A stretch of 21,608 nucleotides of DNA from Thermoleophilia bacterium (lineage in GTDB: Bacteria; Actinomycetota; Thermoleophilia; Gaiellales; Gaiellaceae). Below are positions 8,051 to 15,289 of this stretch, piece by piece. The position numbers were made by a program, and so were the translations under genes. Where the stretch lies: assembly GCA_014534295.1 (NCBI GenBank), contig JACVRU010000009.1, positions 1-21,608 on the forward strand. Reading direction: 5' to 3'. The notes below the pieces were generated by a model. It was not told where the DNA came from. It searched no databases and saw only the letters and a program-made list of their open reading frames with translations. Positions within the stretch are counted from its first letter, which is position 1. Every line of letters starts with the position of its first letter.

Positions 8051-9081
8051 CCCGGCTCGAGCGACTGCAGGCCTCGCTGGACGAGCCGCTGCTCGTCACG
8101 AGCCTCGTCAACGTGCGCTACCTGACAGGCTTCGAGAGCTCGAACGCGGCGCTCGTCGTCGAGCCCGATCGCGCCCGCCTCTTCACGGACTTCCGATACG
8201 CCAGCTCCGCCAAGTCGGTCGAAGGCGTCGAGGCGGTCGAGATCCAGCGAAACCTTCTGGCCGGGCTCGCGGGCCACTTGCAGGGACGGGTCGCCTTCGA
8301 GTCGCACCACGTCACGCACGCCGGCTTCGAGACTCTGGCCGAGGCGGGGCTCGAGCTCGTGCCGCGGCGCGGCGCCGTCGAGGTCCTGCGGGCCCTTAAG
8401 GAGGAGGACGAGCTCGACCGGATCCGCCGTGCCGCCGCGATCTCCGACCGCGTCTACGAGCGGCTCGCAGCGGAGCGCTTCTCGGCCCGCACCGAGCAGG
8501 AGCTCGTCTGGCGCGTCCAGGAGCTGCTGCACGAGGAGGGCGCCGACGCGCCCGGGTTCGACGCGATCGTCGCGGGCGGCCCGACGGGCTCCGTGCCGCA
8601 CGCCCATCCGGGCGACCGCGAGCTCCAGCAGGGCGACACCGTCGTGATCGACCTCGGCGCCCGGGTCGCCGGCTACACGTCGGACTGCACGCGCACCTTC
8701 GCGGTCGGCGGGCTGGAGGGACCGCTCGCAGAGGCCTACCTCGTCTGCCAGGAGGCGCAGCAGGCAGCGCTCGACGGCATCCGGCCCGGGGTCTCGGGCC
8801 GCGACGCCGACGCGGTCGCACGGCGGATCATCGACGGCACCCAGTTCGAGGGCCGCTTCGGCCACGGGCTCGGCCACGGCGTCGGGATGGAGGTGCACGA
8901 GGCGCCCGTCCTGCGTCCGGAGTCCGAGGACGTGCTTGAGCCCGGCAACGTCGTCACCGTCGAGCCCGGGATCTATCTCGAGGGGGTCGGCGGAATCCGC
9001 ATCGAGGACCTCGTGGTCGTCACCGAGGGCGGGGCGGAGGCGCTGACCACGTTCCCGAAGGAGCTGACGACCGTCCGCTAG
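8047..9081 (+). CDS. M24B metallopeptidase, Xaa-Pro aminopeptidase/dipeptidase
   Basis: A cytosolic pita-bread-fold peptidase of 344 residues that cleaves next to proline. An N-terminal creatinase-like domain (about 1-118, with SLVNVRYLTGF) precedes the catalytic domain. The five dinuclear metal ligands are all visible: D202 and D213 in VIDLGARVAGYTSDCTRTF, H277 in GHGLGHGVGMEVHEAP, E306 in TVEPGIYLE and E320 in GIRIED. The GTG at 8047 forms a GTGA overlap with aroQ. Its position between aroQ and efp matches Bacillus YqhT and mycobacterial PepQ; adjacency to efp is of interest since EF-P relieves stalling at polyproline, but any functional link is inference. Aminopeptidase versus dipeptidase cannot be decided by eye. 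Confidence 0.95.
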   Translation: MTRLERLQASLDEPLLVTSLVNVRYLTGFESSNAALVVEPDRARLFTDFRYASSAKSVEGVEAVEIQRNLLAGLAGHLQGRVAFESHHVTHAGFETLAEAGLELVPRRGAVEVLRALKEEDELDRIRRAAAISDRVYERLAAERFSARTEQELVWRVQELLHEEGADAPGFDAIVAGGPTGSVPHAHPGDRELQQGDTVVIDLGARVAGYTSDCTRTFAVGGLEGPLAEAYLVCQEAQQAALDGIRPGVSGRDADAVARRIIDGTQFEGRFGHGLGHGVGMEVHEAPVLRPESEDVLEPGNVVTVEPGIYLEGVGGIRIEDLVVVTEGGAEALTTFPKELTTVR

Positions 9082-9084
9082 CCT
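9079..9084 (+). promoter_or_regulatory. Possible -10 element ahead of efp
   Basis: TAGCCT, which includes the peptidase stop codon, lies seven bases before the efp GTG in the 10-base gap. No Shine-Dalgarno sequence is present. The stop codon provides the TA, so chance is a real alternative. Confidence 0.25.
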
Positions 9085-9091
9085 CCCCGGC

Positions 9092-9658
9092 GTGGCCGAG
9101 GTCGTCAGCACGAACCAGTTCAAGAACGGCATGCACGTCGAGATCGACGGCGACGTGTGGCGCATCGTCGAGTTCCAGCACGTCAAGCCGGGCAAGGGCG
9201 GCGCCTTCGTCCGCACGAAGCTGAAGCACCTCGACAGCGGCGCCGTCGTCGACAAGACCTTTCGCGCGGGCGAGAAGTTCCCGCGCGTCCATACCGAGGT
9301 CAAGAACGTCCAGTACCTCTACGACGCGGGCGACGATGTCGTCTTCATGGACGAGGAGACGTTCGAGCAGTTCCACCTGCCGCGGACGGCGGTCGCGGAC
9401 GCGCTCGACTTCCTCCAGCCGTCGAGCTCCGTGCAGATGCTCACCGTGGACGGCCGGCCGGGAGGCGTTCAGCTCCCGGCCTCGGTCGAGCTGACCGTGG
9501 TCGAGACCGAGCCGGGTGTCCGCGGCGACACGGTCTCGAACGTCACGAAGCCGGCGACGCTGGAGACGGGCGCGGTCGTGCAGGTGCCGCTGTTCGTGAA
9601 TCCCGGCGAGCGCATCCGCGTCGACACGCGCGAGCGCCGCTACATAGCTCGCGCGTGA
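9092..9658 (+). CDS. efp: Translation elongation factor P
   Basis: EF-P binds stalled ribosomes between P and E sites and promotes peptide bonds at consecutive prolines. The 188 residues show the three-barrel family pattern: an N-terminal KOW-like domain (MAEVVSTNQFKNGMHVEIDG), the tip loop HVKPGKGGAFVRTKLK with K35 as the residue equivalent to the modified or functional tip lysine, a middle OB domain (around 67-125), and the C-terminal OB domain with the signature VSNVTKPATLETGAVVQVPL and GERIRVDTRERRY. No dedicated modification genes (epmA/epmB, earP or ymfI) are seen nearby. The GTG start at 9092 follows a 10-base gap. The gene is followed by a long GC-homopolymer stretch. Confidence 0.98.
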   Translation: MAEVVSTNQFKNGMHVEIDGDVWRIVEFQHVKPGKGGAFVRTKLKHLDSGAVVDKTFRAGEKFPRVHTEVKNVQYLYDAGDDVVFMDEETFEQFHLPRTAVADALDFLQPSSSVQMLTVDGRPGGVQLPASVELTVVETEPGVRGDTVSNVTKPATLETGAVVQVPLFVNPGERIRVDTRERRYIARA

Positions 9659-9857
9659 CTCTTCGATTCACGCGCGGGGGAGCGTCTGCGAACGTCCTCG
9701 GGTCAGCCGTCGTTGGAGGTGGAGCGGGAGGGGCGCCCCCCCCATGCCCCCCACAGACACCGGGCGCGCCCCGCCGGCGGCGGGGGGCGCGGTGCCGGGG
9801 GGCGGGGGGGGTGTTGGGGGTTGCGGGGGGCCCCCCCAATGAACGAGCCGACGAGAC
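9659..9857. other. Intergenic spacer efp to LigT-like gene
   Basis: No convincing gene is present in these 199 bases. The left third is ordinary GC-rich sequence; the middle (9727-9838) is a homopolymer-rich imperfect palindrome listed separately; the last 19 bases lead to the ATG at 9858 without a clear Shine-Dalgarno motif. Third-position base use in all frames is unlike the neighbouring genes. Confidence 0.6.
9727..9838. repeat. G/C-homopolymer imperfect palindrome with G-quadruplex motif
   Basis: The left arm carries C runs (8 C at 9736-9743, 6 C at 9747-9752); the right arm mirrors them with G runs (6 G at 9797-9802, 8 G at 9804-9811, 5 G at 9816-9820, 6 G at 9825-9830), then 7 C. The axis is near 9777, where GCGCCCCGCC (9766-9775) faces GGCGGGGGGCGC (9779-9790). 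The plus strand at 9797-9830 fits a four-run G-quadruplex with loops of one, four and four bases. It could be a strong transcription end of the aro-efp operon, a repetitive element, or an assembly or base-calling artefact at a hard hairpin. Confidence 0.7.
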
Positions 9858-10450
9858 ATGCCGGCTCGCGCCCTGCTGCTGGGCGACGTGAGCCGGCTCT
9901 TCGCGAGCTTCGACGACGCGCGGAGGCACTTCCTCGGGCGAACAGAGGCGCTCGAGAGCTTCTGGGACCGGCTCCCGACGATCCCGACGCGACCATCGAG
10001 CGTTGGGTCGTCGAGCCGCCGGACGACGTCAAGGACGTCGCGGCGCGGCTGCAGCGCACCTTCGCCGGCCTCGCCCGGATCGTCCCAGCTCCACGACACT
10101 TCCTCCACATCACCCTGAGCGACAGCATCCCCTGGAGGTCGATGCCGCCCTTCGCGGTTGAATACGCCCCACCACTCGCCTTCCCCGTCGCGCTCGTCTC
10201 CGAGGTGCGCGCACCGGCGCTGCGTGGAGCCGTCGACGACCCGTTCTTCCTGCCGCACCTCTCGCTCGGGTACTTCCGCGAGGCGCACGATCCCGAGCCC
10301 CTGCGGCGGGCGATCGAGCCCTCTCGGGAGACGAGCCTGGGGGCGAGCGTCGTCACCGAGGTGCACCGCGTCGAAGTCCCGGTGGGCCGCTCGCGCTTCC
10401 TCGAGCCGTGGACGGTTCTCGAGACCGTCGCGCTCGAAGCCCCGCGATAA
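9858..10450 (+). pseudogene. 2H phosphoesterase (LigT / 2'-5' RNA ligase-like), frameshifted
   Basis: Two reading frames must be joined to give one protein of about 198 residues. Frame A runs from ATG 9858 (MPARALLLGDVSRLFASF) to about 9976 with coding-like third-position G/C. Frame B continues from there to TAA 10448-10450 and holds both 2H motifs: HIT at 10106-10114 (HFLHITLSD) and HLS at 10256-10264 (LPHLSLGYF). Inserting one C in the CCC at 9974-9976 fuses them cleanly (DRLP-DDPDATIERWVV). The superfamily acts on cyclic phosphates or RNA ends; the substrate here is unknown. The downstream frame also has an ATG at 9839, but its codon use before 9976 is non-coding. A sequencing error, a recent mutation or, less likely, programmed frameshifting could explain it. 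Flanking conserved operons do not usually contain this gene. Confidence 0.7.
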
Positions 10451-10462
10451 GGTCCCGCGCGG

Positions 10463-12262
10463 ATGCCGAAGCTCGTCGACACGACGATCCGGTTGCTCGG
10501 CCAGGAGCCGCTTGCCGGGCGCGTGCCGACGGCTCGCCTGCTCGAGCTCGCCGAGCTGCTCGACACCGCGGGCTACGCGTACCTCGAGGTCTCCGGCGGG
10601 GGCGTCTTCGACTCGGCCGTCCGCCGCGGAGTCGAAAGCCCGTGGGAGCGGATCCGGGGGCTCAAGGCCCGGACGACGACGCCGCTGGCGATGGCGCTGC
10701 GGGGCCGCTTCCTCGTCGGCTCGCGACCGGTGGACGCGGACGTCGTCCGCCGCTTCGTCGCCTCCGCGGCCGAGAACGGGATCGAGGTCTTCCGCCTCCA
10801 CGACCCGCTCAACGACGTCGAGAACCTGCGGGAGGCCTCCGAGGCGATAGCCGCGGCGGGCTGCGAGTTCGACGCGGGGCTCGTCTACAGCTCCGGCCGG
10901 ACCGGGGAGACCGAGACGCTGGTCGAGCAGGCGGCGAAGCTCCCGGAGCTCGGCGCCGCGCGGCTCCTGCTGCACGACCCGACCGGCTCGCTGCAGCCCA
11001 CGCGCACGGGCGAGCTCGTCCGCGCGCTCGGCGAGGCGAGCGGGCTGCCCGTCGGCGTCTACCTCCAGGGCGCCGGCGGGAGCGCGCTCGCCGCCGCGCT
11101 CGAGTCGGCCCGCGTGGGCGCCGATCTCGTCGCCTGCGCGCTCTACCCCGTCGCGCTCGCCCTCCATCGCGTCTCCGGCGAGTCGCTGGCCCAGGCGCTC
11201 CCGCCCCCGGAGGGGCATTCCGGCGTGGACGTGCGGGTGCTCTGGCGCGGCTGCGACATCGTCGACGAGCACATCGGCGACGAGCCGGTGACGCCGCTCG
11301 CGCCCCGGATCGCCGTCCGGGCCGCCGAGTACGCGCTTCCCGCCGGCCTGGTCGCCGCGCTGGACGCGCACCTGCGGGCGCACGCGGCGGGGGACCGGAT
11401 CGACGAGGTGCTGGACGAGCTGGCGCGCATCCGGCTGGAGACCGGCTCGGCGCCGCTCGCGTCGCCGGTCGGCCAGATCCTCGCCTCGCAGGCGCTCCTC
11501 CACGTGCTCTCTGCGAGCCGGTGGACGACGATCGTCGACGAGCTGCGTGACTTGCTCGAGGGCCGCTACGGCCGCCCACCCGGCCCGGTCGACCCGGCCG
11601 TGGCGCGCGCGGCGACGCTGCTGGCGGACGGCCGCCCGCCGCCCGAGCCCGTCGAGCTGAGGTCGCTCCGCGAGACCGCCGCGGGGCTCGCCGCCAGCGA
11701 GGAGGAGCTGCTCCTGCTCGCGCTGTTCGGCAGCGACGCCGAGCCGCTGCTGGAGGCGATCCGGACGCGGGCGCGCAGGGACGAGGGGCGCGAGCTCGCG
11801 ACCGTGGAGCAGAGCCGGGCGGAGCGGATCCGCGAGATCGTCCGGATCGTCCAGGAATCACGGGTGGGGGAGGTGACGATCGAGGACGACGACTTCCGCG
11901 TCACCGTCAGGCGCACGGAGGAGACGGCGGCGGCCCCGGCGCTGCCGGGCACGCCGGAAGAGTCCCTGCTCACGCCCGCTGGCGAGGCGGCTGCCGACGG
12001 CGTCGTGCGCGTCGAGTCGCCCATGGTGGGCACCTTCTACCGCGCGCCGCAGCCGGGGGCGCCGCCGTTCGTCGAGGTCGGCGACGTGGTCGCGCCAGGT
12101 CAGACGATCTGCCTGATCGAGGCGATGAAGCTCTTCAACGAGCTGAAGGCCGAGGTCGAGGGCGTCGTCCGCGAGGTCCTCGTCGAGAACGGCCAGCCGG
12201 TCGAGTTCGGGCAGGCGCTGTTCGAGCTGGAGCCGCTGGCCGCGGCGCCGCCCGCGCTCTGA
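10463..12262 (+). CDS. accB: Biotin carboxyl carrier protein AccB fused to a degenerate carboxyltransferase barrel
   Basis: A 599-residue two-part protein. Residues 1-435 align along their length with transcarboxylase 5S/OadA/pyruvate carboxylase carboxyltransferase: DTTIRLLGQEPLAGR (6-20), YLEVSGGGVFD (40-50), ALRGRFLVG (78-86), EVFRLHDPLNDVENL (108-122), HDPTGSLQP (171-179), GRPPGPVDP-type C-terminal helices. The four metal positions are lost: Asp is L11, carbamylated Lys is H171, His-x-His is Y200-L-Q202. Residues 449-599 are a complete AccB: N-terminal helix RIREIVRIVQESRVGEV, thumb GTFYRAPQPGAPPF, biotin site EAMK with K556, and ENGQPVEFGQALFELEP. The carrier delivers CO2 from AccC to a carboxyltransferase; the barrel is probably structural. 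The ATG is 12 bases after the LigT-like gene; TAAGGT at 10448-10453 might be a promoter. The stop overlaps accC by one base. Confidence 0.92.
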   Translation: MPKLVDTTIRLLGQEPLAGRVPTARLLELAELLDTAGYAYLEVSGGGVFDSAVRRGVESPWERIRGLKARTTTPLAMALRGRFLVGSRPVDADVVRRFVASAAENGIEVFRLHDPLNDVENLREASEAIAAAGCEFDAGLVYSSGRTGETETLVEQAAKLPELGAARLLLHDPTGSLQPTRTGELVRALGEASGLPVGVYLQGAGGSALAAALESARVGADLVACALYPVALALHRVSGESLAQALPPPEGHSGVDVRVLWRGCDIVDEHIGDEPVTPLAPRIAVRAAEYALPAGLVAALDAHLRAHAAGDRIDEVLDELARIRLETGSAPLASPVGQILASQALLHVLSASRWTTIVDELRDLLEGRYGRPPGPVDPAVARAATLLADGRPPPEPVELRSLRETAAGLAASEEELLLLALFGSDAEPLLEAIRTRARRDEGRELATVEQSRAERIREIVRIVQESRVGEVTIEDDDFRVTVRRTEETAAAPALPGTPEESLLTPAGEAAADGVVRVESPMVGTFYRAPQPGAPPFVEVGDVVAPGQTICLIEAMKLFNELKAEVEGVVREVLVENGQPVEFGQALFELEPLAAAPPAL

Positions 12263-13668
12263 TGTTCGAGCGCGTGCTGGTCGCGAACCGCGGCGAGATC
12301 GCGGTCCGCGTGATCCGCTCGCTCCACGAGCTCGGCGTGGAGGCGGTGGCGGTCTACTCGACGGCGGACGAGGACGCGCTCCACGTGCGGCTCGCCGACC
12401 GCGCCGTCCGCATCGGGCCGCCCGCTGCCGCCCAGAGCTATCTCAGCGTCCCGGCGATCATCGCGGCCGCCGAGACGACGGGCTGCGAGGCCGTCCATCC
12501 GGGCTACGGCTTCCTCTCCGAGAACCCGGCCTTCGTCGAGGCCTGTGGGGCCAACGGGCTCGCCTTCATCGGGCCGAGCGCGGACGTGATGGCCCGCATG
12601 GGCGACAAGGCGCAGGCGAAGCGCGAGCTGAAGGCCGCCGGCGTCCCCCTGGTGCCGGGCACCGAGGACGCCGCGACCCTGGGCGAGGCGCGCGAGGCGG
12701 CCGAGACGCTCGGCTACCCGATCCTGCTCAAGGCAGTGGCGGGCGGCGGCGGGAAGGGGATGCGCCTGGTCGAGGACGACGACCGGCTCGAGCGCGCGTA
12801 CTCGACGGCCTCGGCCGAGGCCGAGGCGGCCTTCGGCGACGGCGCGCTCTACGTCGAGAAGGTCATCGTCCCCGCTCGCCACGTCGAGATCCAGGTGCTC
12901 TGCGACTCGCTGGGCGGCGTGCTCACGCTCGGCGAGCGCGAGTGCTCGATCCAGCGGCGCCACCAGAAGCTGGTCGAGGAGTCCCCGTCGCCGGCGCTGA
13001 CGCCGGAGCTGCGCGAGGAGATGGAGGCCGCAGCGGAGCGCGCCTGCCGCCACCTCGACTACCGCAACGCGGGCACGTTCGAGTTCCTCGTCGGCCCCGA
13101 CGGCTCCTTCTCCTTCATCGAGCTGAACGCGCGGCTCCAGGTCGAGCACCCGGTCAGCGAGCTCGTCACGGGGATCGACGTCGTCCGCGAGCAGGTGCGG
13201 ATCGCCGCCGGCGAGCCCCTGGCGCTGACGGGGCGGGCGCCGCGCCGAGGCCACGCGATCGAGATCCGCATCAACGCCGAGGACGCGGAGCAGGCATTCG
13301 CGCCCTCGCCCGGGCGCGTCGAGCGCTTTCGGCCGCCGATGGGGCCGTTCGTCAGGTTCGACACCTTCGTCGAGGACGGCTCGGTCGTCTCGCCGTACTA
13401 CGACTCGCTGCTCGGCAAGCTGATCGTCTGGGACGTCGACCGCCCCGGCGCGATCGCGCGGGCGCTGCGCGCGCTCGGCGAGCTCGAGGTCGACGGCGTG
13501 GCGACGACGCGGGACTTCGCGGCGGGCGTGCTCGCGAGCCGGCCGTTCGTGACCGGCGAGTACTCGACATCCTTCCTCGAGGAGCAGGTGGCCACGAGCC
13601 GTAGGCTCGACGGAGGCGAGCAGAGAGCGGAGGTGCCGGCTCTGCCGGCGCCGGAGCTGGAAGCATGA
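12262..13668 (+). CDS. accC: Biotin carboxylase
   Basis: The 468-residue ATP-grasp enzyme carboxylates biotin on AccB using ATP and bicarbonate. The N-terminal pre-ATP-grasp domain starts MFERVLVANRGEIAVRVIRS; YGFLSENPAF is at 82-91; the glycine-rich ATP lid GGGGKGM is at 161-167; the bicarbonate/biotin site IQRRHQKLVEESPSP has K236; metal-binding glutamates are at E275 (TFEFLVG) and E287 (FIELNARLQVEHPVSE), with catalytic R291. The C-terminal domain has GHAIEIRINAED and SPYYDSLLGKLIVW. It is slightly longer than E. coli AccC (449) owing to a short charged tail. The TGATG junction with accB and ATGA junction with the next gene argue for one transcript. AccA/AccD-type transferase genes are not in the window. 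Confidence 0.97.
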   Translation: MFERVLVANRGEIAVRVIRSLHELGVEAVAVYSTADEDALHVRLADRAVRIGPPAAAQSYLSVPAIIAAAETTGCEAVHPGYGFLSENPAFVEACGANGLAFIGPSADVMARMGDKAQAKRELKAAGVPLVPGTEDAATLGEAREAAETLGYPILLKAVAGGGGKGMRLVEDDDRLERAYSTASAEAEAAFGDGALYVEKVIVPARHVEIQVLCDSLGGVLTLGERECSIQRRHQKLVEESPSPALTPELREEMEAAAERACRHLDYRNAGTFEFLVGPDGSFSFIELNARLQVEHPVSELVTGIDVVREQVRIAAGEPLALTGRAPRRGHAIEIRINAEDAEQAFAPSPGRVERFRPPMGPFVRFDTFVEDGSVVSPYYDSLLGKLIVWDVDRPGAIARALRALGELEVDGVATTRDFAAGVLASRPFVTGEYSTSFLEEQVATSRRLDGGEQRAEVPALPAPELEA

Positions 13669-13949
13669 GCGACGCGCTCGTGCTCGAGGGCAGCGGGGGG
13701 ACGATCACGGTCTCGGGCGGCGTCCTCGACCGGCTCGTGCGGCGGGCGGCCGAGGAGGTCGACGGCGTCACCGTCCGCCGCCGGGGGACCTCCGTGAAGG
13801 GCGGCCGGGTGGCCGTCGAGCTCAGAGTCCGCTACGGAGCGGTGCTCCCCGCCGCCGCGGAGGCCGTCCAGCGGCGCGTCGCGGAGACCCTCCGGGCCGC
13901 CTGCGAGCTCGATCCGTCCGTCGACGTGACGGTGGAGGAGCTCGGATGA
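13665..13949 (+). CDS. Asp23/Gls24 family envelope-stress protein
   Basis: A 94-residue protein of the Asp23 (DUF322) family: GGTITVSGGVLDRLVRRAAEEVDGV is recognisable near the start, followed by beta-strand-rich GGRVAVELRVRYGAVLPAAAEAV and a C-terminal amphipathic stretch ending SVDVTVEELG. Staphylococcal Asp23 is a membrane-associated stress protein; the Bacillus paralogue YqhY sits, as here, between accC and nusB and has been linked to fatty acid synthesis balance because its loss selects acc mutations. It may therefore modulate the acetyl-CoA carboxylase encoded just upstream (inference by synteny). The ATG overlaps accC by four bases, with GGAG at 13653-13656. Confidence 0.9.
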   Translation: MSDALVLEGSGGTITVSGGVLDRLVRRAAEEVDGVTVRRRGTSVKGGRVAVELRVRYGAVLPAAAEAVQRRVAETLRAACELDPSVDVTVEELG

Positions 13950-14323
13950 GCGGCCGCCGGGCGGCGAGGCGCACCGCGTTCTTCCTCCTCTACCAGTGGG
14001 ACCTCACGGGCCGGCCGCTCGGGTCGCTCTACGAGGGCGACATCGACGAGTACGCGCAGCTGCTGGCCGAGGGCGTGGCGCAGCGCGCGGAGGAGCTCGA
14101 CGCGATCGTGTCGGCCGCGGCGGACGACTGGCCGGCCGACCGGCTCGGTACGGTCGAGCGCAGCGTGCTGAGGATCGCCGTGCACGAGCTCGACGCGGGC
14201 CTCGTCCCGCCCGAGGTGGCGATCGACGAGGCCGTCCGGCTGGCGAAGCGCTACGCCAGCGAGGACGCTGCGCGGCTCGTGAACGGCATCCTGGGGCGAA
14301 TCGTGCGAGAGCGTGCTGCATGA
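13946..14323 (+). CDS. nusB: Transcription antitermination factor NusB
   Basis: NusB binds boxA RNA with S10 (NusE) and supports rRNA antitermination. The 125-residue protein has the basic N-terminus MSGRRAARRTAFFLLYQWDL, a helical middle, and the signature TVERSVLRIAVHELDAG (69-85), PPEVAIDEAVRLAKRYASED and ARLVNGILGRIV at the end. Length is typical for the family (130-140). The ATG overlaps the Asp23-family gene by four bases and has a strong GGAGGAG at 13934-13940, five bases before it, the best Shine-Dalgarno sequence in the window. It overlaps the next small gene by four bases. Confidence 0.96.
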   Translation: MSGRRAARRTAFFLLYQWDLTGRPLGSLYEGDIDEYAQLLAEGVAQRAEELDAIVSAAADDWPADRLGTVERSVLRIAVHELDAGLVPPEVAIDEAVRLAKRYASEDAARLVNGILGRIVRERAA

Positions 14324-14514
14324 ACGTCGAGGACCATCTCCACCGCGCGGAGGAGCTGCTCGCGAAGCTCGAGGCGACCCGCGACGAGCTGGAGCGGCTC
14401 GCTGGGGACGAGCCCGACGCGGAGCGCGCGGTGGAGGTGCTCCAGGAGCTCGCCGAGCTCGCGAAGCAGGTCGAACAGGAGCTCGGGCGTGCGCGGCGCG
14501 AGGCCGGAGACTGA
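14320..14514 (+). CDS. Small helical protein at the xseB position
   Basis: A 64-residue, highly charged, almost entirely helical protein: MNVEDHLHRAEELLAKLEAT, then DELERLAGDEPDAERAVEVL and a C-terminal helix with QELAELAKQVEQELGRARRE. Its size, two-helix character and place between nusB and the polyprenyl synthase are those of exonuclease VII small subunit XseB. However, the classic XseB pattern (LEESLxLYEEGxxL) is only loosely met, and the large subunit XseA, normally adjacent, is absent. It could equally be a lineage-specific coiled-coil protein. The ATG overlaps the nusB stop (ATGA), and third-position composition agrees with a real gene. Confidence 0.72.
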   Translation: MNVEDHLHRAEELLAKLEATRDELERLAGDEPDAERAVEVLQELAELAKQVEQELGRARREAGD

Positions 14515-14515
14515 C

Positions 14516-15289
14516 GTGAGCCGCCCGGAGGAGCTGAAGGCGCTCGTCGAGGAGTACCTCGAGCGGATCGCCTTCTGGCCCGAGCTCGACGGCCAGACCG
14601 AGTCGATGCGGTACGCGCTCGTCGAGATGGGGGGAAAGCGCGTGCGCCCGGTAATCTCGCTGGCCGTCGGGGAGGCGCTCGGTGCGCCGCCTGAGCAGGT
14701 GCTGCCGGCCGGGGCGGCGGTCGAGCTCGTCCACAACTTCTCACTCGTGCACGACGACCTCCCGGCGCTCGACGACGACCGCGAGCGCCGCGGCAAGCCG
14801 AGCGTCTGGGCCGCCTTCGGTGAGGGGGAAGCACTGCTCGCGGGGGATGCGCTGCTCGTCGAGGCGTTCCGGCTCGCGCTCTCGTATCCCGTGCCGCTGG
14901 TCGCCCGCGAGCTCGCCGAGGCAACGCTCGGGATGATCGGCGGGCAGTACCTCGACACGATGGTGGCGGACGCCGAGCTCCGCACCGTCCACGAGCTGAA
15001 GACGGGGTGCCTCTTCTACGCCGCCGTGACGGTCGCGCTCTGGGCGGCGGAGCTCCCGGCGGCCGAGCAGGAGCCGTGGCGCGCCTTCGCGTCGGAGCTC
15101 GGCCTGCTCTTCCAGGCGGTGGACGACATCCTCGACGCCGACGGCTACGTGCTCACCGAGGGAGCCGACGGCGCCCGCCGGATCGCGGAGGAGGCCGCCG
15201 CGCGCGCCCGTGAGCGGCTGCACACGATCCCGGTGGACACCGCCGTGCTCGCCGAGATCGTGGACGGTCTCGCCGCCCGCACGTCGTGA
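14516..15289 (+). CDS. ispA: Short-chain polyprenyl diphosphate synthase (farnesyl/geranylgeranyl type)
   Basis: The enzyme condenses IPP with allylic diphosphates for quinones, carotenoids and lipid carriers. Of 257 residues, motifs are MGGKRVRP (38-45), first aspartate-rich motif HDDLPALDDD with D80, D81 and D86, RRGKPSVWAAFGEGEALLAGDALL (91-114), GGQYLD (142-147), LKTGCLFYAAV (161-171) and second aspartate motif FQAVDDILD (199-207). The segment that normally follows (GKxxGKD...KxTYP, with a substrate-binding lysine) is missing, and the chain is about 35-40 residues shorter than E. coli IspA. The start is GTG 14516 with GGAG at 14506-14509; the upstream in-frame ATG at 14489 lies inside the previous gene and is less likely. 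Chain length of the product cannot be told by eye. Confidence 0.93.
   Translation: MSRPEELKALVEEYLERIAFWPELDGQTESMRYALVEMGGKRVRPVISLAVGEALGAPPEQVLPAGAAVELVHNFSLVHDDLPALDDDRERRGKPSVWAAFGEGEALLAGDALLVEAFRLALSYPVPLVARELAEATLGMIGGQYLDTMVADAELRTVHELKTGCLFYAAVTVALWAAELPAAEQEPWRAFASELGLLFQAVDDILDADGYVLTEGADGARRIAEEAAARARERLHTIPVDTAVLAEIVDGLAARTS

Noticed and set aside
9839..9976. In-frame ATG at 9839 as a start for the LigT-like gene without a frameshift
   Set aside because: Third codon positions in this stretch are frequently A or T and the peptide is Arg/Ala-rich, while the alternative frame has normal coding composition and Phe/Trp residues; codon use switches sharply at 9976.
9668..11503. Long minus-strand open frame covering the homopolymer block and the accB fusion
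   Set aside because: Composition is shadow-like and it is opposite two plus-strand frames with clear family motifs; the proline run comes from the G tracts.
14489..14515. Upstream ATG of ispA
   Set aside because: It lies within the preceding gene and gives an N-terminus unlike the family; GTG 14516 has a well-spaced GGAG.
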